A stretch of 64,000 nt of DNA, from NCBI GenBank assembly GCA_025934775.1, contig JAICWO010000009.1, forward strand, positions 1 through 64,000. Reading direction: 5' to 3'. Both the position numbers and the translations under genes were made by a program. This stretch comes from Gemmatimonadaceae bacterium (lineage in GTDB: Bacteria > Gemmatimonadota > Gemmatimonadetes > Gemmatimonadales > Gemmatimonadaceae). Below are positions 16,182 to 23,577 of the stretch, piece by piece. Within the stretch, counting starts at the first letter, position 1. Each line of letters starts with the position of its first letter. The notes below the pieces were generated by a model. The model saw only the letters and a program-made list of their open reading frames with translations, was not told where the DNA came from and made no database searches.

Positions 16182-16194
16182 TATCATTTTGATA
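16182..16194. promoter_or_regulatory. Dyad TATCA-TTT-TGATA before the NrtR-like regulator
   Basis: A perfect 5-base inverted repeat with a 3-base spacer, 15 bases before the ATG and just after a TTGACT hexamer (16173-16178). It is AT-rich in a GC-rich genome, so it may be an operator for the regulator it precedes. Confidence 0.4.
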
Positions 16195-16208
16195 CTAATT
16201 CGCGTGCG

Positions 16209-16913
16209 ATGCCCGATCGCCCGTCTTCCGCACGTGCCGCCGCACGCGGCGTGACCGTCAGCCTCGACGTCGTCCTCTTCACCGCGCGCGGCTCGGAGCT
16301 CGCGGTACTTCTCACGCCCGCGGCGCCAAGCCGGACGCGCGGCGCGGGACGCGATCGCTGGGCGCTCCCGTCCGACGCGCCCCGAGCCGACGAGTCGCTC
16401 GACGATGCGGCCGAGCGTATCGCTCGCGATGCGTTCGGTAGCGCGCCGTCGATGTTGGAACAGTCGGGCGCGATCGGCGGCGGCCGTCGTCACAACGAAG
16501 GACCGCGGGTCACGATCGCGTATTTTGGCCTCGTGCCCGAAGGAACCGCGTCGACCAAGCGCGGCGCGTCATGGTTCGCGATGTCAGAGCTGCCGCCGCT
16601 CTCACAGCGCCAGCGCGAGTCGGTCGATGCGGCGGTGGCCGCGATGCGCGCGCGCGTCGATCAGCAACCCATCGCATTTCGTTTGCTGCCGGCGGCGTTC
16701 ACGCTCAGCGAGCTCCAGGCGATCTACGAGCTGCTGCTCGGTCGTCGGTTGCACAAAGCGAGCTTTCGCCGATCGCTGCACGCATCGGCGCTCGTCGAGG
16801 CGACGGACGAATGGCGGAGCGAAGGTCGCGGACGTCCCGCGCAACTCTTTCGCTTCGCGCCGCCGCGGCGCCGGCGTCAGCGGCGCGGCATTCGATTCGA
16901 CCTGCTCGGCTGA
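16209..16913 (+). CDS. NrtR-like regulator: Nudix domain plus winged helix
   Basis: A 234-residue protein. Residues 12-140 form a Nudix-like fold whose catalytic box is degraded (no intact GX5EX7REUXEEXGU). The C-terminal 80 residues carry the winged helix typical of NrtR-type repressors: FTLSELQAIYELLLGR, then a FRRSL recognition region and GRGRPAQLFRF. Such proteins bind a nucleotide metabolite, often ADP-ribose, and repress NAD or sugar genes. No NAD gene is adjacent. A short AT-rich dyad before the gene suggests autoregulation. The ATG at MPDRPSS is the first one after that dyad. Confidence 0.8.
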   Translation: MPDRPSSARAAARGVTVSLDVVLFTARGSELAVLLTPAAPSRTRGAGRDRWALPSDAPRADESLDDAAERIARDAFGSAPSMLEQSGAIGGGRRHNEGPRVTIAYFGLVPEGTASTKRGASWFAMSELPPLSQRQRESVDAAVAAMRARVDQQPIAFRLLPAAFTLSELQAIYELLLGRRLHKASFRRSLHASALVEATDEWRSEGRGRPAQLFRFAPPRRRRQRRGIRFDLLG

Positions 16914-16917
16914 TTCC

Positions 16918-17214
16918 TCAGTCCGCTCGCTGCGGACCTTCGATCGACAGGATCGCGCGCGCGATCGCCGCGTTGTCCGCGGCCATGCGGTACAACTCTC
17001 CGAAGCTGGGCGACTTTTCGTCGCCGTCGGCTTCGGCGATCACCACGGGTGCGTGCCCGTCCCGCCGCTCATGTCGTGCCCGCCGCTCGACTGAGACACG
17101 CACGCGCGGTACCTCGCGCTCGAGTCTCACGTCGATGGCCACGTACCCGCCGCCCGGCAGCTCGCGCCGGTATACGGGCGCGACATCGGCAGCGTGCTCT
17201 GGCTCCATCACCAT
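16918..17214 (-). CDS. Hypothetical protein
   Basis: A 98-residue charged protein I do not recognise. It has two predicted beta strands (YVAIDVRLE, RVRVSVER) and a helix at the end. The start MVMEPEH has AGGAG 7 bases upstream; an ATG 18 codons earlier lacks one. It is convergent with the NrtR-like gene with a four-base gap. No signal peptide or membrane segment is present. Confidence 0.55.
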   Translation of the reverse strand: MVMEPEHAADVAPVYRRELPGGGYVAIDVRLEREVPRVRVSVERRARHERRDGHAPVVIAEADGDEKSPSFGELYRMAADNAAIARAILSIEGPQRAD

Positions 17215-17420
17215 CCGCCATCTCCTGCTGGGAGCGTCCTTTCGAGAACGCGATCGGTCATCGGCCATCGCGGCGCGTCATCGCGGCGCCTCGAGCTGTG
17301 ACGCAGGGAGCAGGCCGCGACTGATACGCGCTGTTCCCTGAACACCGTGCTACTGCAATAGTGCGTCGCGGACGTTGCATGTCAAGCTCGGCAGAATCAG
17401 TGACTCGCGTCGCCTCACAC

Positions 17421-17453
17421 AAAAACGCCTCGACGATGTGCCGAGGCGTTTTT
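17421..17453. terminator. Bidirectional terminator of the first cold-shock gene
   Basis: AAAAACGCCTCG and CGAGGCGTTTTT form a perfect 12-bp stem with a 9-base loop and end in a T5 tract on either strand. It lies about 20 bases after the stop of the minus-strand cold-shock gene. Confidence 0.9.
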
Positions 17454-17471
17454 GCTACCGTCCGCGCGGGA

Positions 17472-17681
17472 TCACGACAGTTTTGTCACATCGGCGGCTT
17501 GTGGTCCCTTTTGGCCTTGCACGATCTCGAATTCGACGCGATCGCCCTCGGCCAAGGACTTGAAGCCGTTCCCCTGGATGGCGCTGAAGTGAACGAAGAC
17601 GTCCGGTCCTCCCTCGCGGGAGATGAAGCCATAGCCCTTGGCGTCATTGAACCACTTCACGGTGCCGCTGAGACGAGCCAT
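17472..17681 (-). CDS. csp: Cold-shock protein (CspA family)
   Basis: A 69-residue CspA-type OB-fold protein with the RNP1 (KGYGFI) and RNP2 (VFVHFSAI) motifs and the usual GTVKWFND opening. It binds single-stranded nucleic acid and acts as an RNA chaperone. The start MARLSG follows GAGGT by 8 bases. A T-tailed terminator follows. A second cold-shock gene lies at 38833-39048; the two proteins share most core residues. Confidence 0.95.
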   Translation of the reverse strand: MARLSGTVKWFNDAKGYGFISREGGPDVFVHFSAIQGNGFKSLAEGDRVEFEIVQGQKGPQAADVTKLS

Positions 17682-17892
17682 TGAACGTACCTCTTGCAAG
17701 AAGCTGTGACCCTGATCCCGCGCTCGAGGCCGTATTCACCAGACCTCGGGACGTGATCGTATCCTCGCCTCGCAAGTCTCGCCGCAAAAAAAATCGGCGA
17801 GGCCGCTTACGGGGCGGTCGAGGCAAGTTTTGTGCACGTCGGAGACAATGCGACGCGCGTTCGATGGAGGCAGAGCGCGGCGCTGAAGGGAG

Positions 17893-18102
17893 CTACGCGG
17901 CGCCAGCGATGTACCGGGCGATCCGGCCGCACTGGCAGCAGCGCAGCGTTACGTGCGAGCGCGGCGGCGGCGGAATTTCAGCCGGTGTTCGTTCGATCGG
18001 GCCAGAGCACGAGGGACAGGCGAGCGGTGAACCGCTTCTGTCGTTCGAAATGAGATGCAGTGCCTGCGCGGGATTGTACGTGACCGGGCGTGGCTTGCGC
18101 AT
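17893..18102 (-). CDS. Small zinc-ribbon-like protein
   Basis: A 69-residue protein with CPSC (29-32) and a CCQC pair (55-58), spaced like a zinc ribbon, separated by a proline-rich linker. AAGGAGGG lies four bases before the ATG, one of the strongest ribosome sites in the window, which supports a real gene. No family is recognised; nucleic-acid or protein binding is possible. Downstream (17778-17801) CTCGCCG and CGGCGAG flank a run of eight T on this strand, which may help end its transcript. Confidence 0.6.
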   Translation of the reverse strand: MRKPRPVTYNPAQALHLISNDRSGSPLACPSCSGPIERTPAEIPPPPRSHVTLRCCQCGRIARYIAGAA

Positions 18103-18200
18103 TTGCCCTCCTTCAACAGCTGACAGCCCCGGATGCGACGGCGCCGGTACGCCTGAAACGAATAACCTTCTAGTTCTCTAAGACTGGCCAGGGTACTGAT

Positions 18201-18914
18201 TTGTCACGGAGACGCCATAGTACGGCTGTGCTCGCTTCGATCATGTGCGCGGCGTGCGGACCCCGCGCCCACATTCCGCCGGTGCCCGCCGTTGTTCCGG
18301 GAGCAGTGCAGCCGACCGACAGCGTGGCGCAGCTCGCGCAGACTCTCGCGCCACTCTTGTACGTTCAGAAAGACGAATGGTTCCCACTCGAGCGCGTGGT
18401 GGCGGTGGTGAATCCCACGCGCCCCGTGATCGCGTACCATCTCCTCTGGAAGGACGATGTCGACGGGAGCTGGATTCCGTTCACGGTGCCGACCGACGAG
18501 GAGGTCGTGTGGGTCGGATACGACTCCACGCGCGCGCCAACGGACGTGTGGACGTACTGGCACGGTACGCTGCTCCACACGGATTGGCACGGTCGCGGTC
18601 AGGTCGCGATCGACGTGCAATGGGGCAAACACGGCTCGCTGCCGCACGGCGTGGTCGAGAGCGATCTGCCCTGGAACCGCAAGCTGAACGTCTTCTACGC
18701 CCTCACCTGGATCGGACTGCCTGACATCTGGCTGGGCGATCTCACGCGAGCCGGTCCGTTATGCTTCTGCCACGGTTACGGACGCTATAGAGACTTCTCT
18801 AAAGTCATTCCACTCGGCGGCCGCCTGGATGCGATCGTGCACGCCACCGACGCGACACCGGCGCTGATGGATGTGTTCGGGAAGCCGTACTCCAAGAAGC
18901 GCGCGTGGCCGTGA
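18201..18914 (+). CDS. Exported protein of unknown function
   Basis: A 237-residue protein with a short N-terminal hydrophobic signal ending near a Cys (CAAC), so possibly a lipoprotein, though the lipobox is poor. The rest is rich in Trp, Tyr and His, with recurring D-x-W-x-x-W-H-G motifs. The chosen start is a TTG preceded by AGGG at 7 bases; a GTG nine codons later is an alternative. It converges on the OB-HD gene with a 4-base gap. Function unknown. Confidence 0.6.
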   Translation: MSRRRHSTAVLASIMCAACGPRAHIPPVPAVVPGAVQPTDSVAQLAQTLAPLLYVQKDEWFPLERVVAVVNPTRPVIAYHLLWKDDVDGSWIPFTVPTDEEVVWVGYDSTRAPTDVWTYWHGTLLHTDWHGRGQVAIDVQWGKHGSLPHGVVESDLPWNRKLNVFYALTWIGLPDIWLGDLTRAGPLCFCHGYGRYRDFSKVIPLGGRLDAIVHATDATPALMDVFGKPYSKKRAWP

Positions 18915-18918
18915 GCGG

Positions 18919-19911
18919 TCATTCCCACGAGTGCGGACGCCGCCAGATGCGGCGTCCCAGTCGCCAATTCGGGCGGTCGGAATACTCACGGCCGCCGGCG
19001 AACAGCTCCTCGTCGGCGAGCAACTCGATCATGTCCGTCGCCTTCGCCGATGCTTCGTCGGCCCAGTGCACGATCTCCGCTTCGGTGGTCATCGGCTGCA
19101 CGGGACTGCCGAACTCGAGCGAGCCGTGGTGCGAGAGAATCATGTGATGCAGCTCGGTGAGCTGTGCGTTGGTGCAGATCGGCTGCCCGGTCGCGGCCAG
19201 GCGACGTTCGAGCATTAGAGTTCCTAGTACCACGTGGCCGACGAGTAGTCCGCATGGCGTGTAGGTGAACCCGCCCGGACCGATTTCGTACGCTTCGACT
19301 TTGCCGACGTCGTGCAGCAGCGCGCCGGTGACCACGAGGTCGACGTTCGCCTGCATCGTGCGGGCACTCTGCTTCGCGATGTTCGTCACCTCGAAGACGT
19401 GGAGCAACAAGCCACCGAGCTTCGCGTGATGGCCCGCCGTTGACGCAGGCGTGCGCTCGAAACGGACGCGAAAGTCGTCGTCTCCGAAGAAGAGATCGAG
19501 CACGCGGCGCAGCGTCGCGGATTCCACGTCCGCGCGCACACGATCGATCCACGCCCACAGCTTGTCGTAGTCTCCCTCGATCGCCGGCAAGAACTCCTCG
19601 GGACGGAACATCTCGTCGGGGAGAATGCTCACCGGTCCCGTGAGCTCGAGCTGCTTCTTGGCGGGACCGCTCTTGGCGTAGACCGTGACGTTGCCGATCG
19701 CCTGCACCACTTTGCCGGACCGTGCTCCGTCGGCCCATTCCAGCTTGTCCGACCAGATCGGCGCCGTCTCGATCTTGCCGCTGGAGTTGCCAAGCGTGAG
19801 AACGACGAACGGCGAACCGTCCTTCGTCCTTCGCTCGGCGCGATCGAACACGAGGAGCTCGCCGGTCACGCGCTCGCCCGGCGCGAGTCGTGGGATCATG
19901 AGTGGAGGCAT
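18919..19911 (-). CDS. OB-fold plus HD domain protein (YhaM/CBF1-like 3'-5' exoribonuclease)
   Basis: A 330-residue protein. Residues 8-95 form an OB nucleic-acid-binding fold (opening GERVTGELLV). An HD hydrolase domain follows, with tandem His at 161-162, HD at 200-201 (LLHDVGK) and a later HHMILSHHG. This architecture is that of YhaM, a 3'-5' exoribonuclease that also acts on single-stranded DNA. The C-terminal tail is rich in Trp and Arg. An ATG four codons later is an equally possible start; neither has a clear ribosome site. Confidence 0.8.
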   Translation of the reverse strand: MPPLMIPRLAPGERVTGELLVFDRAERRTKDGSPFVVLTLGNSSGKIETAPIWSDKLEWADGARSGKVVQAIGNVTVYAKSGPAKKQLELTGPVSILPDEMFRPEEFLPAIEGDYDKLWAWIDRVRADVESATLRRVLDLFFGDDDFRVRFERTPASTAGHHAKLGGLLLHVFEVTNIAKQSARTMQANVDLVVTGALLHDVGKVEAYEIGPGGFTYTPCGLLVGHVVLGTLMLERRLAATGQPICTNAQLTELHHMILSHHGSLEFGSPVQPMTTEAEIVHWADEASAKATDMIELLADEELFAGGREYSDRPNWRLGRRIWRRPHSWE

Positions 19912-20000
19912 GCTGGATAAATGCGGTATGGTTCTGCTTGTGTCCAGTTCTTGCTGTGCTCGCGTGCGCGGTGCTCACGTCAACCTGCGGAGAGGGTCAC

Positions 20001-20366
20001 ATGGCGGCCAAGAAGAAGAAGCCGGCGACACGAGCCGGGAAGCGCAGTCAGGCGAAGAAGACCGCATCGGCGTCACGCGGTGCATCGAAGACCGCCGGCG
20101 CCCGGAAAGCTTCCAAGGCCAAGTCAAAACGGCCAACGGCAAAACGTTCGACGACGAAACGCTCGGCGGCGAAGCGCCCCGCCACGAAGCGTCCCGCGGC
20201 AAAGAGCGGAGCCGCAAAACGGACCGGGGCCAAGCGATCGTCGCCGATCGCACGCGTGACTCGCGTGGCGAAGGAAGTCGCCGAGCAGGCGACCCACGCG
20301 GTTGCCGAAGGCGTCGGCGCGCTCAAGGAGTTGAGCGAATCGCTAGTCGACCGCGTCGGATCCTGA
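20001..20366 (+). CDS. Histone H1-like Lys/Ala-rich DNA-binding protein
   Basis: A 121-residue, very basic protein. Residues 1-82 are almost entirely Lys, Ala, Arg, Ser and Thr, with repeats of the type KRP-x-AK and KRS-x-AK. A short amphipathic helix follows (VTRVAKEVAEQATHAV). This is typical of bacterial H1-like nucleoid proteins such as AlgP/Hc1. GGAGAGG lies just before the ATG. Its last 24 bases overlap the 3' end of the convergent hydrolase gene. DNA compaction is the expected role. Confidence 0.75.
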   Translation: MAAKKKKPATRAGKRSQAKKTASASRGASKTAGARKASKAKSKRPTAKRSTTKRSAAKRPATKRPAAKSGAAKRTGAKRSSPIARVTRVAKEVAEQATHAVAEGVGALKELSESLVDRVGS

Positions 20367-21236
20367 ACGGCTGATCCAGCGCTCGATCCAGTCAGCACTG
20401 TCGCGAATGACCGCGTCACGGCCGTAGTCGACCGTAATAACGTGGCCCGCTCCTGTCGTCCAATCCAATCGCTTCACCGGCGCGCCCAGGCGAGCGAACG
20501 CACGCTCGGTGTCGGCGCTGGTGATGCGATTGTCTCCGCGCGATTGAATCACGAGCGTTGGTGCGCGCACTCGATCGAGCACGGCGTTCGCACGCACCAT
20601 CGTGTCGCGAAGCGCCCGAAGTGCGGCCGGCGTGAACACGCCGTACGCGAGTCCGAGCTCTCGCTCGGCGGGATCCAAGATCGACGCGCCATCTCCCGAA
20701 CGAACCGCGGTGAGGAGAGGACCCCAGAACCATGCCCAACGCACTGCTCGCTCGACGCGAGTCGGCATCGCGAGATAAGGCGCCAGCAGGACGAGCGCCG
20801 GCAGCTCCGGGTGCTCGGCGGCGATTTGCACGGCGAGCGCGCCGCCCATGGACAAGCCCATGACGGCCGCGGTTCCGTGTGACCGGCGAAGTGATTCGTA
20901 TGAATTCCGAGCGCACGCGGTGAGCTCGTCAGCCGTGACACGCGCAAACTCGCGCAGCGAGCGTCCGTGCCCGGGGAGCAGAGGCGCTTCCACGTGGTAC
21001 CCGCGTGCGTAGAGCTCGTCACCGAGGTAGCGCATGCTCTGCGGCGTATCGCCGCCGCCATGGAGCAGGAGAATGGCTGGCGCGCTGGGGCGGTGAAGTG
21101 TGAACGGCTCACCGCCGACGACGATGCCCCCGGGTCCCAGTCTTCGGTGCCGCTGCGTGACCGCACGCATGGCGCTCGCGCGACGCCGGCGAAGTACGAG
21201 CACGATGACGACCGCGGCCGCGAGGACGATGAGCAT
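20343..21236 (-). CDS. Membrane-anchored alpha/beta hydrolase
   Basis: A 297-residue protein. An N-terminal hydrophobic anchor (1-16) is followed by a serine hydrolase fold: oxyanion HGGGDT near 59-64, nucleophile Ser129 in GLSMGG, likely Asp235 and His265. It resembles monoglyceride lipases and carboxylesterases (lid-type cap from about 150 to 215). The substrate is unknown. The 3' end overlaps the convergent H1-like gene. Confidence 0.8.
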   Translation of the reverse strand: MLIVLAAAVVIVLVLRRRRASAMRAVTQRHRRLGPGGIVVGGEPFTLHRPSAPAILLLHGGGDTPQSMRYLGDELYARGYHVEAPLLPGHGRSLREFARVTADELTACARNSYESLRRSHGTAAVMGLSMGGALAVQIAAEHPELPALVLLAPYLAMPTRVERAVRWAWFWGPLLTAVRSGDGASILDPAERELGLAYGVFTPAALRALRDTMVRANAVLDRVRAPTLVIQSRGDNRITSADTERAFARLGAPVKRLDWTTGAGHVITVDYGRDAVIRDSADWIERWISRSGSDAVD

Positions 21237-21255
21237 TCACGACTTGTGGAGATTT

Positions 21256-21300
21256 GAAAACAATATACGCGCCCGTCCGAATGCTCGGACGGACGCGTAT
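21256..21300 (-). terminator. Terminator of the Crp/Fnr-type gene
   Basis: Arms ATACGCG-x-CCGTCCG and CGGACGG-x-CGCGTAT pair over 15 positions with a single mismatch and a 6-base loop. On the minus strand it is followed by ATTGTTTTC. It starts 16 bases after the regulator's stop codon. Confidence 0.75.
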
Positions 21301-21315
21301 TCAGCGCGCAGCGGA

Positions 21316-22053
21316 CTACTGCAACGCTTGCTCGGATCCGTCGGCGACGGTGGGGAATGCGATTTCGTTATCCGCCGCGGCGCTCTCGAGTCGCTCGGCC
21401 AGTTCCGCTGGAGGCGCGATGATCAGGGTCGTGCCCTTGCGCTCGACGAGACCTTCACCGGTGAGCCGGCCAAGCACGAGCGATACGGACTCTCGCGTCG
21501 CACCAACGAGCTCGCACAGCAGACGATACCGGTTCGTGCACAGGACGACACGACCATCTTCGCGCGTGAACGTATTGTTGCTCGCCATGCGAACGAGGGT
21601 CGCGATGAGCCGCTGCTCGACGCTGAGCGTCGTGAGCTCACGAAGTTTGTCGAGCAGAGCAGTACGCTCGAGCATGAGCTGATTCATGAGCGCGAGGGCG
21701 TGCTGCGGCTGCTCGCGGACGAAGGAGCGGAATCGCCCCGAGCTGAGGAAAAGGGTTTCGCTCTCTTCGTCAGCGCGCGCGTCGGTGGCGTACCGCGCGT
21801 TCTGCGCGAGCCCTTCCGACCCAAACGTTTCGCCAAGCGTCGAGATCCAGGGAACGAATCCGCGGCCGGCTCTCACGCGACTTCGCAGCACAATACGACC
21901 GCGAATCACGACGAAGATGCCATCGGCGGCGGCGCCGCGCTGATAGATCGCGAATCCCGCGGGCCACGACGCCCGTGCGGCGTAGGTCGCCAGTGCTTCC
22001 CGTTCGGACTCTGTCAGACGCGCGACTCCGGACACCGTCTCCCCCACAACCAT
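21316..22053 (-). CDS. Crp/Fnr family transcriptional regulator
   Basis: A 245-residue protein. A cyclic-nucleotide-binding-type beta roll comes first (about residues 10-120), then the dimer helix and a C-terminal winged helix with the recognition stretch GATRESVSLVLGRL. It has no N-terminal cysteine cluster, so it is not an Fe-S FNR, and the residues that bind cAMP are not clearly kept. The start MVVGETV is taken; a GTG 16 codons upstream is open. It is divergent from the hydrogenase-like gene, which it may control. Confidence 0.85.
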   Translation of the reverse strand: MVVGETVSGVARLTESEREALATYAARASWPAGFAIYQRGAAADGIFVVIRGRIVLRSRVRAGRGFVPWISTLGETFGSEGLAQNARYATDARADEESETLFLSSGRFRSFVREQPQHALALMNQLMLERTALLDKLRELTTLSVEQRLIATLVRMASNNTFTREDGRVVLCTNRYRLLCELVGATRESVSLVLGRLTGEGLVERKGTTLIIAPPAELAERLESAAADNEIAFPTVADGSEQALQ

Positions 22054-22101
22054 CCTCACATCCGGCAACCAGCGGCCGGGGTTGCAATGTCCGGGCCGCA
22101 C

Positions 22102-22130
22102 TTGACAGTTTGCAAATTTGTGCCTCTGTT
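22102..22130 (+). promoter_or_regulatory. Possible promoter and operator between crp-like and hydrogenase-like genes
   Basis: TTGACA (22102-22107) resembles a -35 element, with a weak TCTGTT 17 bases later. Overlapping palindromes TTTGCAAA (22109-22116) and CAAATTTG (22113-22120) lie in the spacer and could bind the adjacent Crp/Fnr-type regulator. They do not match the E. coli CRP or FNR consensus. Confidence 0.3.
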
Positions 22131-22205
22131 GTTTCGTCTCGCCGGCGCCCTGAGCCGTGACAACCGTCGCGCGCTTCCGGTGATTCGTCGAAGGCGCACG
22201 CGTTC

Positions 22206-23573
22206 ATGACACTCGCTGTGGCAGCTTCGATATCAATCCAGCAGACTCTGCCGCAATCGGTTCCCGTCGTGATTCTCGGGACCGATGCAATGCTCGCTGC
22301 AACGCCGGCTACGCCGGTGCAGCTCGCGCACGCCTGCATGCGCGCCGGATACGCGAACGTCATTCCGGCGAGCTGGGGCGACGAGCTCATCGCCGCGACG
22401 GTGATTCGCCATTTGGCCGAGGCGGGCGCGGGACCAGCCATTCAATGCAGCTGTCCGATTGTCGCGCATCGCCTGTTGAGCACCGGCGCTGATTTGCGCC
22501 CTGTGATGGTGACGCTCGTCTCTCCGCCCGTCGCGATCGCGCGCTACGTGCGCGCGTTGTCGCAACCGCACGTCACGCGCGTCACCTACGTGGGCGCATG
22601 CCCGGGTGCGCTCGACGACTCGATCGACATTCGAATGAGCCCTGACTCCTTCATCTCGCTGCTGGCGGAACGAAACATCGCCATCGACGAGCAGCCGCGG
22701 GTCTTCGAGTCGGTGATTCCACCCGATCGTCGTCGCTATCGTTCGCAGCCCGGGGGAGTGCCGAACGCCGAGACGCTGTGGAGTGAGCTCGGCTCTCGAA
22801 CGCTCGTCGAGATCGAGGGTGAGGACTTCGTCGCCGAAATCGCGCAGCACCTGCTGAACGGCAAGAACGCCCTGATCGACGCATCGCTCCGATTGGGTTG
22901 CGTGTGCAGCGGCGCGCGCGTGAGTGCCACGCCTGCCGAGGCGCGCGCCGCGGTGCTGGCGATGGAGCCGCCGCGCGCAACGACGCCGATTGTCGAAGAG
23001 GCGGCTCCGATCGACCTCGAGTTGCCGCTCCCCGCCGCGCCTCGAACTCCCATCGATGTCGTGGCGGTCCCCCCGGATTTCGCCGCCGAATCCGGTCCGC
23101 CAGCCGTGCAACTGTTCGCGAACGATTCGTCGCGCGGACATCGGATCAGTCCCGTGCGCGGCGTGAGCTCCATTCCGGAGCCGCGGATCACGCGAACGAC
23201 GTCATCGATTGGAGTACGTCCCATTGCCGCGAGTGCCGCGCCGGCACGGCCGAGCGAAAGCAAGACACTGCCGCGCACGTATGTCTCTCGTCGGCGGTCT
23301 TCGCCAAAGGGCATGCCCGCCCTAGCAGTTTCCGATGACCCGCCCGCGCCGCCGCGCGTCGCTGCGGCGTCGGCGCCGCAGCAGCTGGCGCATCATGATC
23401 TAACGCCCAATGCCGCTCCCGAGCGATCGGCGCTCGATGCCTCGCTCACGCTGCGCCAGGTGATTCTCATTCTCGTCGCGACGGCGGCGATCGCGATCGC
23501 CGTGAGCACGGTCGTGAGCGTCGTCGTCGGCCGGTTGTTGTCGCGATCGGCCGACGCCGCCGCGAGCCGGTGA
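22206..23573 (+). CDS. [FeFe]-hydrogenase-like (Fe_hyd_lg_C/Nar1-type) protein with C-terminal membrane anchor
   Basis: A 455-residue protein. Residues 15-165 follow the pattern of the iron-only hydrogenase large-subunit C-terminal domain. This includes GYANVIPASWGDEL, a C-S-C-P motif at 81-84, VTLVSPPVAIARYV, VGACPGALDD with Cys132, and a further C-V-C at 232-234. No N-terminal ferredoxin domain is present. Residues 245-420 are Pro/Ala-rich and probably unstructured, and 424-446 form one transmembrane helix. The H-cluster motifs are incomplete, so a true hydrogenase is unlikely; a sensory or Fe-S scaffold role is possible. It is divergent from a Crp/Fnr-type regulator. The family assignment is by motif reading only. 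Confidence 0.55.
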   Translation: MTLAVAASISIQQTLPQSVPVVILGTDAMLAATPATPVQLAHACMRAGYANVIPASWGDELIAATVIRHLAEAGAGPAIQCSCPIVAHRLLSTGADLRPVMVTLVSPPVAIARYVRALSQPHVTRVTYVGACPGALDDSIDIRMSPDSFISLLAERNIAIDEQPRVFESVIPPDRRRYRSQPGGVPNAETLWSELGSRTLVEIEGEDFVAEIAQHLLNGKNALIDASLRLGCVCSGARVSATPAEARAAVLAMEPPRATTPIVEEAAPIDLELPLPAAPRTPIDVVAVPPDFAAESGPPAVQLFANDSSRGHRISPVRGVSSIPEPRITRTTSSIGVRPIAASAAPARPSESKTLPRTYVSRRRSSPKGMPALAVSDDPPAPPRVAAASAPQQLAHHDLTPNAAPERSALDASLTLRQVILILVATAAIAIAVSTVVSVVVGRLLSRSADAAASR

Positions 23574-23577
23574 TCGC

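Noticed and set aside
17778-17801. T8-containing hairpin as a strong terminator
   Set aside because: The T-run lies in the loop instead of after the stem, so it is not a standard terminator; noted only under the neighbouring gene.
18919-19911. HD-domain protein as a Cas3-type or CRISPR-associated nuclease
   Set aside because: OB-HD architecture matches YhaM, and there is no helicase domain, cas gene or repeat array in the window.
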